64,000 nucleotides of DNA from Streptomyces spororaveus (GCF_016755875.1 NZ_BNED01000005.1:1488001-1552000); one strand, 5' to 3'. Counted from the first letter of the stretch, positions 7,525 through 16,656 are shown. A program made the numbers and translations. Notes: generated by a model not told the origin, from the letters alone.

Positions 7525-8475
7525 TCAGGTACCGGGGGCCACCAGGTCCCGGGGGTCCGTGTTGGCCCCGCAGAGGATGACGGCGACCCGGTCGCCCGGC
7601 GGCCGCGGCGCGGCGCGCAGTGCCGCAGCCGCGGTGGCCGCGCCCGCCTCGACCACGATCCGGTGCTCCTCCCAGAGCGCGCGCCGGGCGGCCGTGATCT
7701 CGGTGTCGGAGACGAGGACCGAGGTCACGTTCTCCTCCTGCGCGGCGGCCAGCGCGTCCGCCGAGACCCGGGTGGCCCCCAGGGAGTCGGCGGCGACCGA
7801 TTCCACGGCCACGTCCACGACCCGGCCCGCCGCGAGGGCCGCGTTCAGGGCCCGGCAGTTCTCCGGCTCGACCGCGACCACCCGTACGCCGTGCTCGCGC
7901 GCGGCCGTGGCGACCCCGGCGAACAGTCCGCCGCCGCCGACCGCGACGACCACCGTGTCCAGCCCGGGCAGGGCGGCCCGGATCTCCTCCAGCAGGGTTC
8001 CGGCGCCCGCCGCGATGAGCGGGTGGTCGTAGGCGTGGCTGCTCAGTGCCCCGCTCTCGGCGGCGAACTCCTGGCAGGCGGCCAGCGCCTGGGCGTACCG
8101 GTCGCCGACGAGCCGCACCTCGGCCCCGTACCCGCGCAGCCGTTCCACCTTCACCCGCGGGGCGTTGGCGGGCAGGAAGACGGTCGCGGGCACGGACAGC
8201 GCGCGGGCCGCCCAGGCGCAGGCGAGCCCGGCGTTGCCGCCGGAGGCGATGGTGACACCGGCGGCCGGGACGGTGCCGGCCTCGTGGTGGGCCGCGAGGA
8301 AGTTGCGGGCGCCGCGCGCCTTGAAGGAGCCGGTGTGCTGGAGGTACTCCAGTGCGTACCAGACTCCCGCTTCGGCCGCGGGCGCCACCGCGACGGGGCG
8401 TACCCCGCCGGCGATCCGGTCGGCGGCGGCGCGGACGGCGGCGTGGTCGAGCCGCTGGGCCGGTGCTGCGGGCAT
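7525..8475 (-). CDS. Threonine dehydratase-like PLP enzyme (fold type II)
   Basis: 316 aa. The Schiff-base lysine lies in HTGSFKARGARNF near residue 54, the phosphate loop is ASGGNAG, and the C-terminal glycine loop is VVAVGGGGLFAG. These fit the serine/threonine dehydratase family, which deaminates the amino acid to a 2-keto acid. No ACT regulatory domain is present, so it is the short catabolic/IlvA-like type. I chose the ATG at 8475 because GGGGAG lies 7-8 nt upstream. A second ATG at 8490 would overlap the TetR stop as ATGA. Either way it is in an operon with, and probably controlled by, the TetR gene upstream. Confidence 0.87.
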   Translation of the reverse strand: MPAAPAQRLDHAAVRAAADRIAGGVRPVAVAPAAEAGVWYALEYLQHTGSFKARGARNFLAAHHEAGTVPAAGVTIASGGNAGLACAWAARALSVPATVFLPANAPRVKVERLRGYGAEVRLVGDRYAQALAACQEFAAESGALSSHAYDHPLIAAGAGTLLEEIRAALPGLDTVVVAVGGGGLFAGVATAAREHGVRVVAVEPENCRALNAALAAGRVVDVAVESVAADSLGATRVSADALAAAQEENVTSVLVSDTEITAARRALWEEHRIVVEAGAATAAAALRAAPRPPGDRVAVILCGANTDPRDLVAPGT

Positions 8476-8489
8476 GGGCTGTCTCCCCA

Positions 8490-9182
8490 TCAGGTGCGGG
8501 TGGTGAACCGGCCGGCCCGGGCGGGTGCGGCGGGCCGGGCGGGTGCGGCGGGCCGGGCGGACTCGATCAGCTGGCGCAGGGCCCCGTAGTAGACCTCGTG
8601 GTCCGTCAGGGCGGGCAGGACGTCGGGCAGTCCGCCGGAGAGTACGGGGAACTCCGCCGGATCCAGCGCGGCCAGGGCCGCCCGTGAGGCGGCGGTGGCC
8701 GCGGCCGGGTCGCGGTGGTCGACGAAGGCCGCGCTGCCCAGGGTGAGCAGGTACATGCGGCGGTAGACGGTCATCGCCTCGGCGGGTGTCATCCCGGCGG
8801 CCACGCTGTCGGCGAGCGAGGGCTCCACGAGCCGGGCCAGCAGCTGCCGCCCGAGCCAGGGCCGGCCGCCGCGCAGCGCCAGCAGTCCGGGGTGGGCGGT
8901 GAGCAGCAGGTACAGCGCGCGGAAGCGCTGCTCGGCGGCCTGCGCCCAGTCCGTGCCGGCCGGGACCTCGGGGAGCTGCCCGGCGAGGTGCTCGGTGCAC
9001 AGGTCGAGCAGGCCGGCGAGGTCGGTGCACCGGCGCTGGACGGTGGCGTGCGAGACCTCCAGCCGGTCGGCGAGGGCGCGGAAGCTCAGGTGCCCGGGCC
9101 CCTGCTCGTCGAGGATCCGCAGGGCGGCGACGGCGATGGCCTCCGGGGTCGCACGGTCCAGGGCGGCTGATCTTCTCGGCAT
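8490..9182 (-). CDS. TetR-family transcriptional regulator
   Basis: 230 aa. The N-terminal HTH is clear: TPEAIAVAALRILDEQGPGHLSFRALADRLEVSHATVQRRC at ~12-55. The C-terminal half (~90-210) is the helical ligand-binding domain. It has the spacing of a TetR repressor, though HATVQRRC replaces the usual Y-x-H-F recognition helix. The ATG at 9180-9182 lies 2 bp from a strong 27-bp inverted repeat, so autoregulation is likely. It is co-transcribed with the PLP dehydratase gene. Confidence 0.87.
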   Translation of the reverse strand: MPRRSAALDRATPEAIAVAALRILDEQGPGHLSFRALADRLEVSHATVQRRCTDLAGLLDLCTEHLAGQLPEVPAGTDWAQAAEQRFRALYLLLTAHPGLLALRGGRPWLGRQLLARLVEPSLADSVAAGMTPAEAMTVYRRMYLLTLGSAAFVDHRDPAAATAASRAALAALDPAEFPVLSGGLPDVLPALTDHEVYYGALRQLIESARPAAPARPAAPARAGRFTTRT

Positions 9183-9183
9183 G

Positions 9184-9210
9184 AGATACACCGTAACATA
9201 CGACGTATCT
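9184..9210. promoter_or_regulatory. TetR operator (27-bp inverted repeat)
   Basis: Two 12-bp arms, AGATACNNCGTA and TACGNNGTATCT, are separated by 3 bp. Ten of twelve positions in each arm pair. It abuts the start codon of the TetR gene and lies in the region divergent to the alpha-galactosidase gene, so binding could block the regulator operon and perhaps affect the glycosidase gene. Confidence 0.7.
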
Positions 9211-9275
9211 TCACTTTCGTGTGACATCGATTGCAGCCATATTGCTGGTCATCGGCCGACAATCAGTGACTTGTG

Positions 9276-9304
9276 TTGACAGTGGGTAATCACCTCGGTG
9301 CACT
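9276..9304 (+). promoter_or_regulatory. Candidate promoter for the glycosidase genes
   Basis: A perfect TTGACA (9276-9281) is followed after 17 bp by TGCACT. The -35 is consensus, but the -10 keeps only the final T of the family pattern, so this is a weak call. Confidence 0.25.
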
Positions 9305-9338
9305 GGGCGCACGACTGCCCCCACGTCAAGGAGACTCC

Positions 9339-11015
9339 GTGCCGCCTCGCCTGCGTGCGACGCTCCCCTGCCTGACCGCGGCCGCCCTGTTCACCCTCGC
9401 GCTCTCCCCCGCCCCGGTGGCGGCCGAGCCCCGGGCGACCTCGGACACCCCGCTCGCGCTCACCCCACCCATGGGCTGGAACAACTGGGCGCACTACATG
9501 TGCGACATCGACGAGGCCAAGGTGGTGGCCAACGCCGACGCGCTCGTGTCCACCGGGCTCGCCGCCAAGGGCTACGACACGGTGACCGTCGACGACTGCT
9601 GGATGACCAAGAGCCGCGACGCGCAGGGCAGTCTGGTCGTCGACACGGCGAAGTTCCCGCACGGCATGGCCTGGCTCGGCGAGTACCTGCACGCCAAGGG
9701 CCTGAAGTTCGGCATCTACGAGGACGCGGGCGCCCTCACCTGCGAGAAGTACCCGGGCAGTGGCTCCCCCCAGGGCGGCGGCGCGGACCACTACGCGCAG
9801 GACGCCCGGCAGTTCGCCTCCTGGAAGGTGGACTACGTCAAGATGGACGGCTGCAACCTCTGGGTCCCGGAGGGTGCGACCAAGGAGGAGGCCTACCGCG
9901 ACGCCTACAACGCCGTCGCGAAGGCCCTGCGGGAGAGCGGCCGGGACATGGTCCTCTCGGCCTCCGCGCCCGCCTACTTCCAGCAGGGCGAATGGGGCGG
10001 CTCGGACTGGCACAAGGTCCTCGGCTGGGTCGGCGAGACCGGCCAGCTGTGGCGCGAGGGCAAGGACATCAAGGTCTACAACCCGGCCGCTCCCGCGACC
10101 TCGCGGTGGAGCGCGGTCATGGGCAACTACGGGTACAACCGCTGGCTCGGCCGGTACGCGGGCCCCGGCAACTGGAACGACCCCGACTTCCTGATCGCGG
10201 GCGCCCCGGGGCTCACGGCCGCCGAGAGCCGCAGCCAGGTCGCCCTGTGGGCCATGATGGCGTCCCCCTTCATCCTGTCGTCCGACGTCTCGAAGCTGAC
10301 CCCGGCCGGCCTCACGGCCCTCGGCAACACCCGGATGATCCAGCTCGACCAGGACCCGATGGGCCGTCAGGGCTCCGTGGTCTCCTCGAACGCCACCTTC
10401 GAGATCCTGGTACGGCCCCTCGCGAACGGCGACCGCGCGGTGGCGGTGCTCAACCGCTCGGCGGCCACCCGTGACATCAGCGTGCCGCTCGACGAGATCG
10501 GCCTGACCGACTGCACGGCCGGCGCCCAGGACCTGTGGAGCGGCGCGAGCCGCGATGTCTCCGAGACGCTGACCGGCAAGGTGGCCGGGCACGACACCGG
10601 GGTCTGGCGGCTCAGCCCGCGCGGCTGCGCCGAGGCCGTACCGACCGGGCAGATCGTCGGCGACGGTGCCCGGTGCGCCGACGGCGCCAACACCACCGGC
10701 GTCGGCGCCGTGGTGATGGCCGCCTGCACCGGGGCCCCCGACCAGCGCTGGACCGTGCGCAAGGACGCGAGCCTGCGGCTGGCCGGCGAATGCCTGTCGG
10801 TCGGCGACGACCGCGTCGTGGAGTTGGCCGACTGCGCGGACCGGCCGCAGGACCAGCCCGGCCAGAGCTGGACGCAGCGCCGCGACGGAACCCTCGTCGA
10901 GGACGTCAGCGGGATGTGCCTGACGGCGCCCGCGGCCGCGACCCCGGCCGAGCGGCTGCGCCTGGCCGACTGCGGTGACCACCGGGTCGACCAGGCCTGG
11001 GCCCTGCCGGTCTGA
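9339..11015 (+). CDS. Secreted GH27 alpha-galactosidase with C-terminal ricin-type lectin domain
   Basis: 558 aa from the GTG at 9339, which has AAGGAG at ideal spacing. An N-terminal signal peptide (LPCLTAAALFTLALSPAPVAA) leads into a GH27 catalytic barrel at ~35-400: PPMGWNNWAHY, TVDDCW, the nucleophile motif YVKMDGC (D170), and the acid/base motif WNDPDF (D281/D283). Residues ~430-558 form a ricin B-like (CBM13) domain with the repeated CLSVG/CLTAP, LADC and QxW pattern. It would cleave terminal alpha-galactosides outside the cell. It is followed after 19 bp by a GH89 gene, so the two act as a unit on complex glycans. Confidence 0.93.
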   Translation: MPPRLRATLPCLTAAALFTLALSPAPVAAEPRATSDTPLALTPPMGWNNWAHYMCDIDEAKVVANADALVSTGLAAKGYDTVTVDDCWMTKSRDAQGSLVVDTAKFPHGMAWLGEYLHAKGLKFGIYEDAGALTCEKYPGSGSPQGGGADHYAQDARQFASWKVDYVKMDGCNLWVPEGATKEEAYRDAYNAVAKALRESGRDMVLSASAPAYFQQGEWGGSDWHKVLGWVGETGQLWREGKDIKVYNPAAPATSRWSAVMGNYGYNRWLGRYAGPGNWNDPDFLIAGAPGLTAAESRSQVALWAMMASPFILSSDVSKLTPAGLTALGNTRMIQLDQDPMGRQGSVVSSNATFEILVRPLANGDRAVAVLNRSAATRDISVPLDEIGLTDCTAGAQDLWSGASRDVSETLTGKVAGHDTGVWRLSPRGCAEAVPTGQIVGDGARCADGANTTGVGAVVMAACTGAPDQRWTVRKDASLRLAGECLSVGDDRVVELADCADRPQDQPGQSWTQRRDGTLVEDVSGMCLTAPAAATPAERLRLADCGDHRVDQAWALPV

Positions 11016-11034
11016 CGGCCCGGGCGACGAACGG

Positions 11035-13338
11035 ATGAGGAACCCGACGCATCGCGGCGGGCGCGGCGCCACGAGCCGCCGCCCGCTCGCCCTCGCCGCT
11101 CTTCCCGCGGCGCTGCTGGCACTGATCTGCGCGGGGCCCGCGCCCGGGGCCACCGCCCCGGGCGCGGGGCCGCCCGCACGTGCCGGCGTACGAACCGACG
11201 CGCACCCGGGTGCCGCCCGGAGCGCGGGCAGGGCCCGCACCTTCGACGCCGCGCCCGCGCGGGACGCCCTGCGGCGGCTGCTCCCGCGCCACTGGGGGCA
11301 GTTCACCCTGGTGCCCGACACGACCGCCGGCGCCGACACCTTCACCGTGTCCGGCACCGCCGGCGCGATCACCGTGCGCGGCAGCACCGGAGGCACCCTG
11401 CTCACCGGGGTCGGCTGGTACCTCCAGCACGTCGCCGGGGTCGACATCGGCTGGCCCGGCGACAGCATCGGCATGCTGCCCGCCCGGCTGCCCGCGGTAC
11501 CCGCACCGGTCACGCGCGGCGCGCAGGTCCCGCACCGGTACGCGCTGAACGACACCGACGACGGGTACTCGGGCCCGTACCGCTCCTTCGAGGAGCACCA
11601 GCGGCAGATCGACCTGCTCGCCCTGCACGGCATCAACGAGGTGTTCGTGCAGGTCGGCGCCGAGTATCCGTACTACCGGGCGCTCCAGGGGTTCGGCTAC
11701 TCCCCCGAGGAGCTGCGGGAGTGGATCCCCGGCCCCGGCCACCAGAGCTGGTGGCTGCTGCAGAACCTGAGCGGATTCGGCGGCCCGGTCACCGAGCGGC
11801 TGCTGCGCGAGCGCGCCGAGCTGGGCGGGCGGATCGCCGAGCAGTTGCGCGGGCTCGGCATGACCCCGGTGCTGCCCGGCTACTTCGGCACCGTGCCGCC
11901 CGCCTTCGCCGCCCGCAACCCGGGCTCGGCCACGGTGGCGCAGGGCGACTGGGCGGGCTTCGACCGCCCGGACTGGCTGGACCCCTCCTCGCCCGTCTTC
12001 CGGAGGCTGGCCGCCGCGTACTACGCCGAGCAGCGCGAGGTGTTCGGGGACAGCACGATGTACCGGATGAGCCCGCTGCACGAGGGCGGGCAGACCGGCT
12101 CCGTCGACGTCGGAGCCGCCGCGGGCGCCATCCAGAACGCGCTGCATGCCGCGCACCCGGGCGCGCTCTGGGCGGTGCTGGGCTGGCAGGACGACCCCAC
12201 CCCGGAGCTGCTGGCCGGGGTGGACACCTCGAAGCTGCTGATCCTGGACGGCCTCTCCGACCGGTACAACCGGCTGGACCGCGAGGCCCGTTGGGGCGGG
12301 GCCCCGTACGCCATGGGCACCATCTACAACTTCGGCGGGCACACCACGGTCGGCGCGAACAGCTCCGTGTGGATCGAACGGTTCGGCCCCTGGCGGGACA
12401 AGGCGAACAGCGCGCTCGCCGGGATCGCCTACCTGCCGGAGGCCACCGGGACCAATCCGGCCGCCTTCGACCTCTTCACCGATCTGGCCTGGGAGCGCGG
12501 GCCGATCGACCAGCGCACGTGGTTCGCCGACTTCGCGTCCCGCCGCTACGGCCGTCCGGACGCCGCCGCGGCCGCCGCCTGGGAGGAGCTGCGCAAGGGG
12601 CCGTACAGCACCTCCTCGGGGCTGTGGTCGGAGTCGCAGGACAGCCTGTTCACCGCCCGGCCGAGCCTGACCGCGGCGGGAGCGGCCTACTGGAGCCCCC
12701 GGTCCATGCGCTACCCCGCCGGTTCGGTGCGCAGGGCCCTGGACCACCTGCTGAAGGTTGATCCGGCGCTGCGCGGCTCCAGCGCCTACCGCTTCGACCT
12801 GGTGGACACGGCCCGGCAGGCCCTCGCCAACCACTCGCGGGTACTGCTGCCGCAGATCAGGGCGGCCTACGAGGCCAAGGACCTGACCCGCTTCCGGGCC
12901 CTGACGGCCGAGTGGCAGGACGGCGAGCGGATGCTGGACGCGGTCACCGGGTCCGACCCGGCCTTCCTCCTCGGCACCTGGCTCACCTCCGCACGCTCCC
13001 GGGGCGCGGACCGGGCCGAACAGGACCGGTACGAGTACGACGCCCGCTCGCTGCTGAGCGTGTGGGGCCGCCGCAGCACCAGCGAGGGCGGTTTCCTGCA
13101 CGACTACGCGAACCGCGAGTGGAGCGGCCTGATCTCGGAGCTGTACGCGCCCCGCTGGGCGCGCTACTTCGCTTCGCTGGACGAGGCGCTGGTGAAGAAG
13201 GCCGCGCCGCGGGAGATCGACTGGCACGCCGTCGAGGCCGAGTGGGCCGGACGGACCACGCGGCACCCGGACCGGCCGAGCGGCGACCCGTACCGCCTGG
13301 CCGCACAGATCGCGGCAGCCCTGCCCCCGGCGGCCTGA
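11035..13338 (+). CDS. Secreted GH89 alpha-N-acetylglucosaminidase (NAGLU-like)
   Basis: 767 aa with an N-terminal signal peptide (RPLALAALPAALLALICAG). It shows the full NAGLU layout: an N-terminal small domain (~60-150), the catalytic barrel beginning HGINEVFVQVGAEYPYYRALQ, the acid/base-type motif MSPLHEGG (E350), the nucleophile-type motif YLPEATGTNPAAFDL (E469), and the C-terminal helical domain with HDYANREWSGL. The family removes terminal alpha-linked GlcNAc from glycans such as heparan-type chains or class III mucins. The ATG at 11035 has only a weak ribosome-binding site, which suggests coupling to the alpha-galactosidase gene. The catalytic roles of the two Glu are assigned by family motif, not alignment. 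Confidence 0.9.
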   Translation: MRNPTHRGGRGATSRRPLALAALPAALLALICAGPAPGATAPGAGPPARAGVRTDAHPGAARSAGRARTFDAAPARDALRRLLPRHWGQFTLVPDTTAGADTFTVSGTAGAITVRGSTGGTLLTGVGWYLQHVAGVDIGWPGDSIGMLPARLPAVPAPVTRGAQVPHRYALNDTDDGYSGPYRSFEEHQRQIDLLALHGINEVFVQVGAEYPYYRALQGFGYSPEELREWIPGPGHQSWWLLQNLSGFGGPVTERLLRERAELGGRIAEQLRGLGMTPVLPGYFGTVPPAFAARNPGSATVAQGDWAGFDRPDWLDPSSPVFRRLAAAYYAEQREVFGDSTMYRMSPLHEGGQTGSVDVGAAAGAIQNALHAAHPGALWAVLGWQDDPTPELLAGVDTSKLLILDGLSDRYNRLDREARWGGAPYAMGTIYNFGGHTTVGANSSVWIERFGPWRDKANSALAGIAYLPEATGTNPAAFDLFTDLAWERGPIDQRTWFADFASRRYGRPDAAAAAAWEELRKGPYSTSSGLWSESQDSLFTARPSLTAAGAAYWSPRSMRYPAGSVRRALDHLLKVDPALRGSSAYRFDLVDTARQALANHSRVLLPQIRAAYEAKDLTRFRALTAEWQDGERMLDAVTGSDPAFLLGTWLTSARSRGADRAEQDRYEYDARSLLSVWGRRSTSEGGFLHDYANREWSGLISELYAPRWARYFASLDEALVKKAAPREIDWHAVEAEWAGRTTRHPDRPSGDPYRLAAQIAAALPPAA

Positions 13339-13347
13339 CGCCCGCTG

Positions 13348-13396
13348 ATCCGCGCCACCGGCGGGCCCGGACCCCGGGCGGGCCGGCGGCGCGGAT
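13348..13396. terminator. Hairpin between convergent genes
   Basis: Arms around ATCCGCGCCACCGG and CCGGCGGCGCGGAT pair over 14 bp with one mismatch, with further GC pairing inside. It lies just after the GH89 stop and before the end of the opposing MFS remnant, so it can serve both strands. No T-run follows, as is usual in Streptomyces. Confidence 0.55.
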
Positions 13397-13651
13397 TCAC
13401 CGGCCGCTGTTCCGCCCCGCCCGGGCGGCTCCGGCGGCCGCCACGCCGAGGACGGCGACCGAGGCGGCCGAGACCAGCAGGGTCCGCCTGGCTCCGAGCC
13501 CGACCACCAGCGGGCCGCCCAGCGCGGTGCCGAGCGGCACCGCGAGCACCGGCATGAAGACCCCGAAGGCGGCGACGATGCCGGTCGTCGTCGGCCGTAC
13601 CAGGGCGTCCGCGTCGGCGCCGGCGGCGGCGGTGCGGCACGGCGGCGGCAC
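13397..13651 (-). pseudogene. Remnant of an MFS transporter (C-terminal helices)
   Basis: An 84-codon frame whose second half (RPTTTGIVAAFGVFMPVLAV, then PLGTALGGPLVVGLGARRTLL) looks like transmembrane helices ~10-12 of an MFS exporter, where the PLGxxLGG motif is typical. There is no start region or first ten helices. Upstream sequence on this strand belongs to the oxidoreductase gene. I read it as the decayed 3' end of a deleted transporter. It could instead be a small two-helix membrane protein. Confidence 0.45.
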
Positions 13652-13681
13652 GGGAGTGACCGGGCGCGGGACACTGGCCCT

Positions 13682-15277
13682 GTGGAGTCAGACCCGAGCC
13701 GGTCCGTGCGGACGAGCCGTGCGACGGGCGCCGTCAGCGGGATCGTCGCGGCCGTCGCCGGACTGGCGTCCGCGCAGCTGGCCGCGGCCGCGGGCCGGCC
13801 CGAGGCCTCTCCGGTCACGGCCGTCGGCGGAGCCGTGGTCGACCTGACGCCGGTCGCCGTCCGGGAATGGGCCATCCGGCTGTTCGGTACTTCCGACAAG
13901 CTGGTGCTGGGCCTCGGCATCCTCGCCGTCCTGGCCGCGGTCGCGGTCGGCACCGGGCTGCTCGCCGTACGCCACCTCCCCGCCGCGATCGCCGTCACGA
14001 GCGGGTTCGGGCTGGTGGGGGCGCTGGCCGCGCTCAGCCGGCCGGAGGGATCGTGGCAGGACGCACTGCCCTCGCTGGTGGGCGCACTGGTCTCGGCCGG
14101 GGTGCTGTACCTCCTGGTCACGGCCGCAAGGCGGAGCCGCCCGGCCGGCGCCGGCGCCTCGCAGGGCGGGGCCGGGCCGATGGACCGGCGTGGCTTCGGC
14201 CGCCTGGTGGTCGCCGTCCTGGCGGCGTCGGCGGGTGTCGGCCTCGGGGCACGGCGTCTGGGTGCGCACGGCAGCGCCGACGCCACCGCCTCCCGGGCCC
14301 GCTTCGTCCTCCCCCGGCCCACCCTGCCGGCGCCGCCGGTGCCCGCCGGGGCGGACCTGCGGGTGCCCGGGCTCGGCCCCTTCCTCACCCCGGACGCGGA
14401 CTTCTACCGGGTGGACACCGCCCTGGTCGTGCCGCGCGTGGACGCCGACACCTGGCGGCTGCGCATCCACGGGGAGGGGGTGACCCGGCCCATGACGCTG
14501 GATCTGCGCCGGCTCCTCGCCCGCCCGGTGGTCGAGCACGACATCACCCTCACCTGTGTCTCCAACGAGGTCGGCGGCCCGTACGCGGGCAACGCCCGCT
14601 GGCTCGGTGTACGCCTCGGGGACCTGCTGCGCGAGGCGGGGGTGCGGCCCCCGTCCGAGGGCGGGCCCGCCGACCAGCTGGTGGCACGCTCGGTGGACGG
14701 CATGACGATCGGCACGCCGGTCGAGACCGTCATGGACGGCCGGGCGGCACTGCTGGCCGTCGGCATGAACGGGCAGCCCCTGCCCTTCGCCCACGGTTTC
14801 CCGGTCCGGATGGTCGTACCGGGCCTGTACGGGTACGTCTCCGCCTGCAAGTGGATCGCCGAGCTGCGGCTGACCACCTTCGCCGCCTACGACGCGTACT
14901 GGGTGCGCAGGTCCTGGGCCCAGCAGGCGACGGTCAAGACGCAGTCGCGGATCGACACCCCGCGCCCGTACGCCGACCTGGCGCCGGGCCGGGTGGCCGT
15001 CGCCGGGGTGGCGTGGGCCCAGCACCGCGGGATCGCCCGGGTGCAGGTACGGGTGGACGGCGGCCCCTGGCAGGAGGCACGGCTCGGGGCGGCGGACGGC
15101 GTGGACACCTGGCGGCAGTGGGTGTGGCCGTGGGAGGCGACTCCCGGACAGCACACCCTGGAGGTCCGCGCCACGGACGGCACGGGCGCGGTCCAGACGG
15201 GGGTCCGCACCGGGACCGTGCCGGACGGGGCGACGGGCTGGCACGCGGTGGACGTACGCGTCAGGGCCCTGCCCTGA
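13682..15277 (+). CDS. Membrane-bound molybdopterin-dependent oxidoreductase (sulfite-oxidase family)
   Basis: 531 aa from the GTG at 13682. The N-terminal ~200 residues hold four or five membrane helices, the last preceded by a Tat-like DRRGFGRL. After a Pro-rich linker comes the sulfite-oxidase-type Moco domain (~240-420), with the Mo-ligating cysteine in LTCVSNEVGG (C292) and the downstream FPVRMVVPGLYGYVSACKWI block. A C-terminal Ig-like dimerisation domain (~440-530, RVAVAGVAWAQHRGIARVQVRVDGGPW) completes it. This architecture is common in actinomycetes; substrate and electron acceptor are unknown. The 5' end overlaps no other intact gene. Confidence 0.9.
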   Translation: MESDPSRSVRTSRATGAVSGIVAAVAGLASAQLAAAAGRPEASPVTAVGGAVVDLTPVAVREWAIRLFGTSDKLVLGLGILAVLAAVAVGTGLLAVRHLPAAIAVTSGFGLVGALAALSRPEGSWQDALPSLVGALVSAGVLYLLVTAARRSRPAGAGASQGGAGPMDRRGFGRLVVAVLAASAGVGLGARRLGAHGSADATASRARFVLPRPTLPAPPVPAGADLRVPGLGPFLTPDADFYRVDTALVVPRVDADTWRLRIHGEGVTRPMTLDLRRLLARPVVEHDITLTCVSNEVGGPYAGNARWLGVRLGDLLREAGVRPPSEGGPADQLVARSVDGMTIGTPVETVMDGRAALLAVGMNGQPLPFAHGFPVRMVVPGLYGYVSACKWIAELRLTTFAAYDAYWVRRSWAQQATVKTQSRIDTPRPYADLAPGRVAVAGVAWAQHRGIARVQVRVDGGPWQEARLGAADGVDTWRQWVWPWEATPGQHTLEVRATDGTGAVQTGVRTGTVPDGATGWHAVDVRVRALP

Positions 15278-15293
15278 CCCTCCTTGTCCCCGG

Positions 15294-16565
15294 TCAGGCG
15301 GGGCGGGCGAGGCGGACGGGCAGGAACCGGACGTTGTTGCTGATGAAGCTGTTCTGGTACGGGAGCTCGGCGTCCGGGACCGCGAGGTCGAGGTCGGGGA
15401 AGCGGGTGAAGAGCCGCTCCAGGGCGATCGTGGCCTCCAGCCGGGCGAGCGGGGCGCCGGTGCAGTAGTGGGCGCCGTGGCCGAAGGCGAGGCTGCGGGC
15501 GGCAGTGGCGCGGGTGATGTCGAAGCGGTCGGCGTCCGGGCCGTGGAACGACTCGTCGCGGCCCGCCGCGCTGTACCCGGCGAGCACCGGGGTGCCCTGC
15601 CGGATGACGGTCCCGTCGACGGTCAGGTCGCGGGTGGGGTAGCGGAAGGGGAACCAGCTGACCGGGGTGTCCCAGCGCAGGGTCTCGTCCACCACGTCCG
15701 ACCAGGTGGCCTTGCCCTCCAGGACCTGCGCGAGCTGGTCGCGGTGGGCGCACAGGGCCCGGACCGCGTTGACTATGAGGTTGAGGGTGGTCTCGTGGCC
15801 CGCGACGAGCATCAGCCGCATGGTGCCGATGAGTTCGAGCTCGGTGAGCCGGTCTCCGTCGTCCGCGCGGGCGGCGATCAGCGCACTGGTGAGGTCCTCG
15901 CCGGGTTCCGCGGCGCGGGCGGCCGCGATCGTCGAGGTGAGGGCCATGAGTTCCTGCAGGGAGGCCATCTTCTCGGCCGGGGTGAGGTCGGTGGCGATGA
16001 CGACCTTGTTGGTCAGATGGTGCAGCCGGCCCCGGTGCTCGGGGTCCACGCCGAGCAGCTCGCAGATGACGTTCATCGGGAGCGGGAGGGCGAAGTGCTC
16101 GTACAGGTCGGCGGTCCCGTCGGGGGACGCGGCCGCTGCCCGTCCGAGGTCGTCGAGGAGTCCGGCGGTGAGCTCCTCGACGCGCGGCCGGAGCCGTTCC
16201 ACCTGGCGGACGGTGAAGGCCTTGCCGACGAGCGCGCGCAGGCGGCGGTGGTCGGCGCCGTCCGCGGTGTGCATGCCCAGGGCGTTGGAGAAGACGCGCA
16301 GCGGCCAGTCGGCGGGGATGGTGCCGTCGTGCAGGGCCGGGAAGTGCCGGGCGCCCTTGGCCACTTCGGGGTGGGCGAGGAACTCCTTCAGCGCGTCGTG
16401 CCCCAGGACGACCGCCCCGGGGACTCCGCCGGGGAGCACGACCTCCGCCACCGCACCGTGCTCGGCGCGCAGCCGGGCGTTGAGGGCGTGCGGGCAGCCG
16501 CCGGCGGGGTCGATGACGTGCGGGGCGCGGGGGCCCTGCGGGGCGGGTGAGATGTGGGACGACAA
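15294..16565 (-). CDS. Cytochrome P450
   Basis: 423 aa. All core motifs are present: AGHETT in helix I, ETLR (ExxR) in helix K, and the heme loop FGHGAHYCTGAPLAR with the thiolate Cys at residue 368. It is a soluble bacterial class I enzyme. The start is TTG at 16563-16565, chosen because AGGAGA sits 7-8 nt upstream; the next in-frame candidates are poor. It is a single gene convergent with the molybdenum oxidoreductase, and no ferredoxin is adjacent. It lies within 3 kb of the lipid/polyketide cluster but on the other side of an unrelated gene and the regulator, so membership in the cluster is possible but unproven. Confidence 0.92.
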   Translation of the reverse strand: MSSHISPAPQGPRAPHVIDPAGGCPHALNARLRAEHGAVAEVVLPGGVPGAVVLGHDALKEFLAHPEVAKGARHFPALHDGTIPADWPLRVFSNALGMHTADGADHRRLRALVGKAFTVRQVERLRPRVEELTAGLLDDLGRAAAASPDGTADLYEHFALPLPMNVICELLGVDPEHRGRLHHLTNKVVIATDLTPAEKMASLQELMALTSTIAAARAAEPGEDLTSALIAARADDGDRLTELELIGTMRLMLVAGHETTLNLIVNAVRALCAHRDQLAQVLEGKATWSDVVDETLRWDTPVSWFPFRYPTRDLTVDGTVIRQGTPVLAGYSAAGRDESFHGPDADRFDITRATAARSLAFGHGAHYCTGAPLARLEATIALERLFTRFPDLDLAVPDAELPYQNSFISNNVRFLPVRLARPA

Positions 16566-16656
16566 GCCGGTTCTCCTGACCTGATGGACGGAACTCGGTC
16601 AACAGTGCGGCCTGGGGCACGGGTTGGACAAGTCCCGTCCCCGCGCGGCGCTGTCG

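Noticed and set aside
15294..16565. Cytochrome P450 as a definite member of the lipid cluster
   Set aside because: It is separated from the operon by an exported protein gene and the LysR gene, is on the opposite strand and has its own start signals. Membership is left open.
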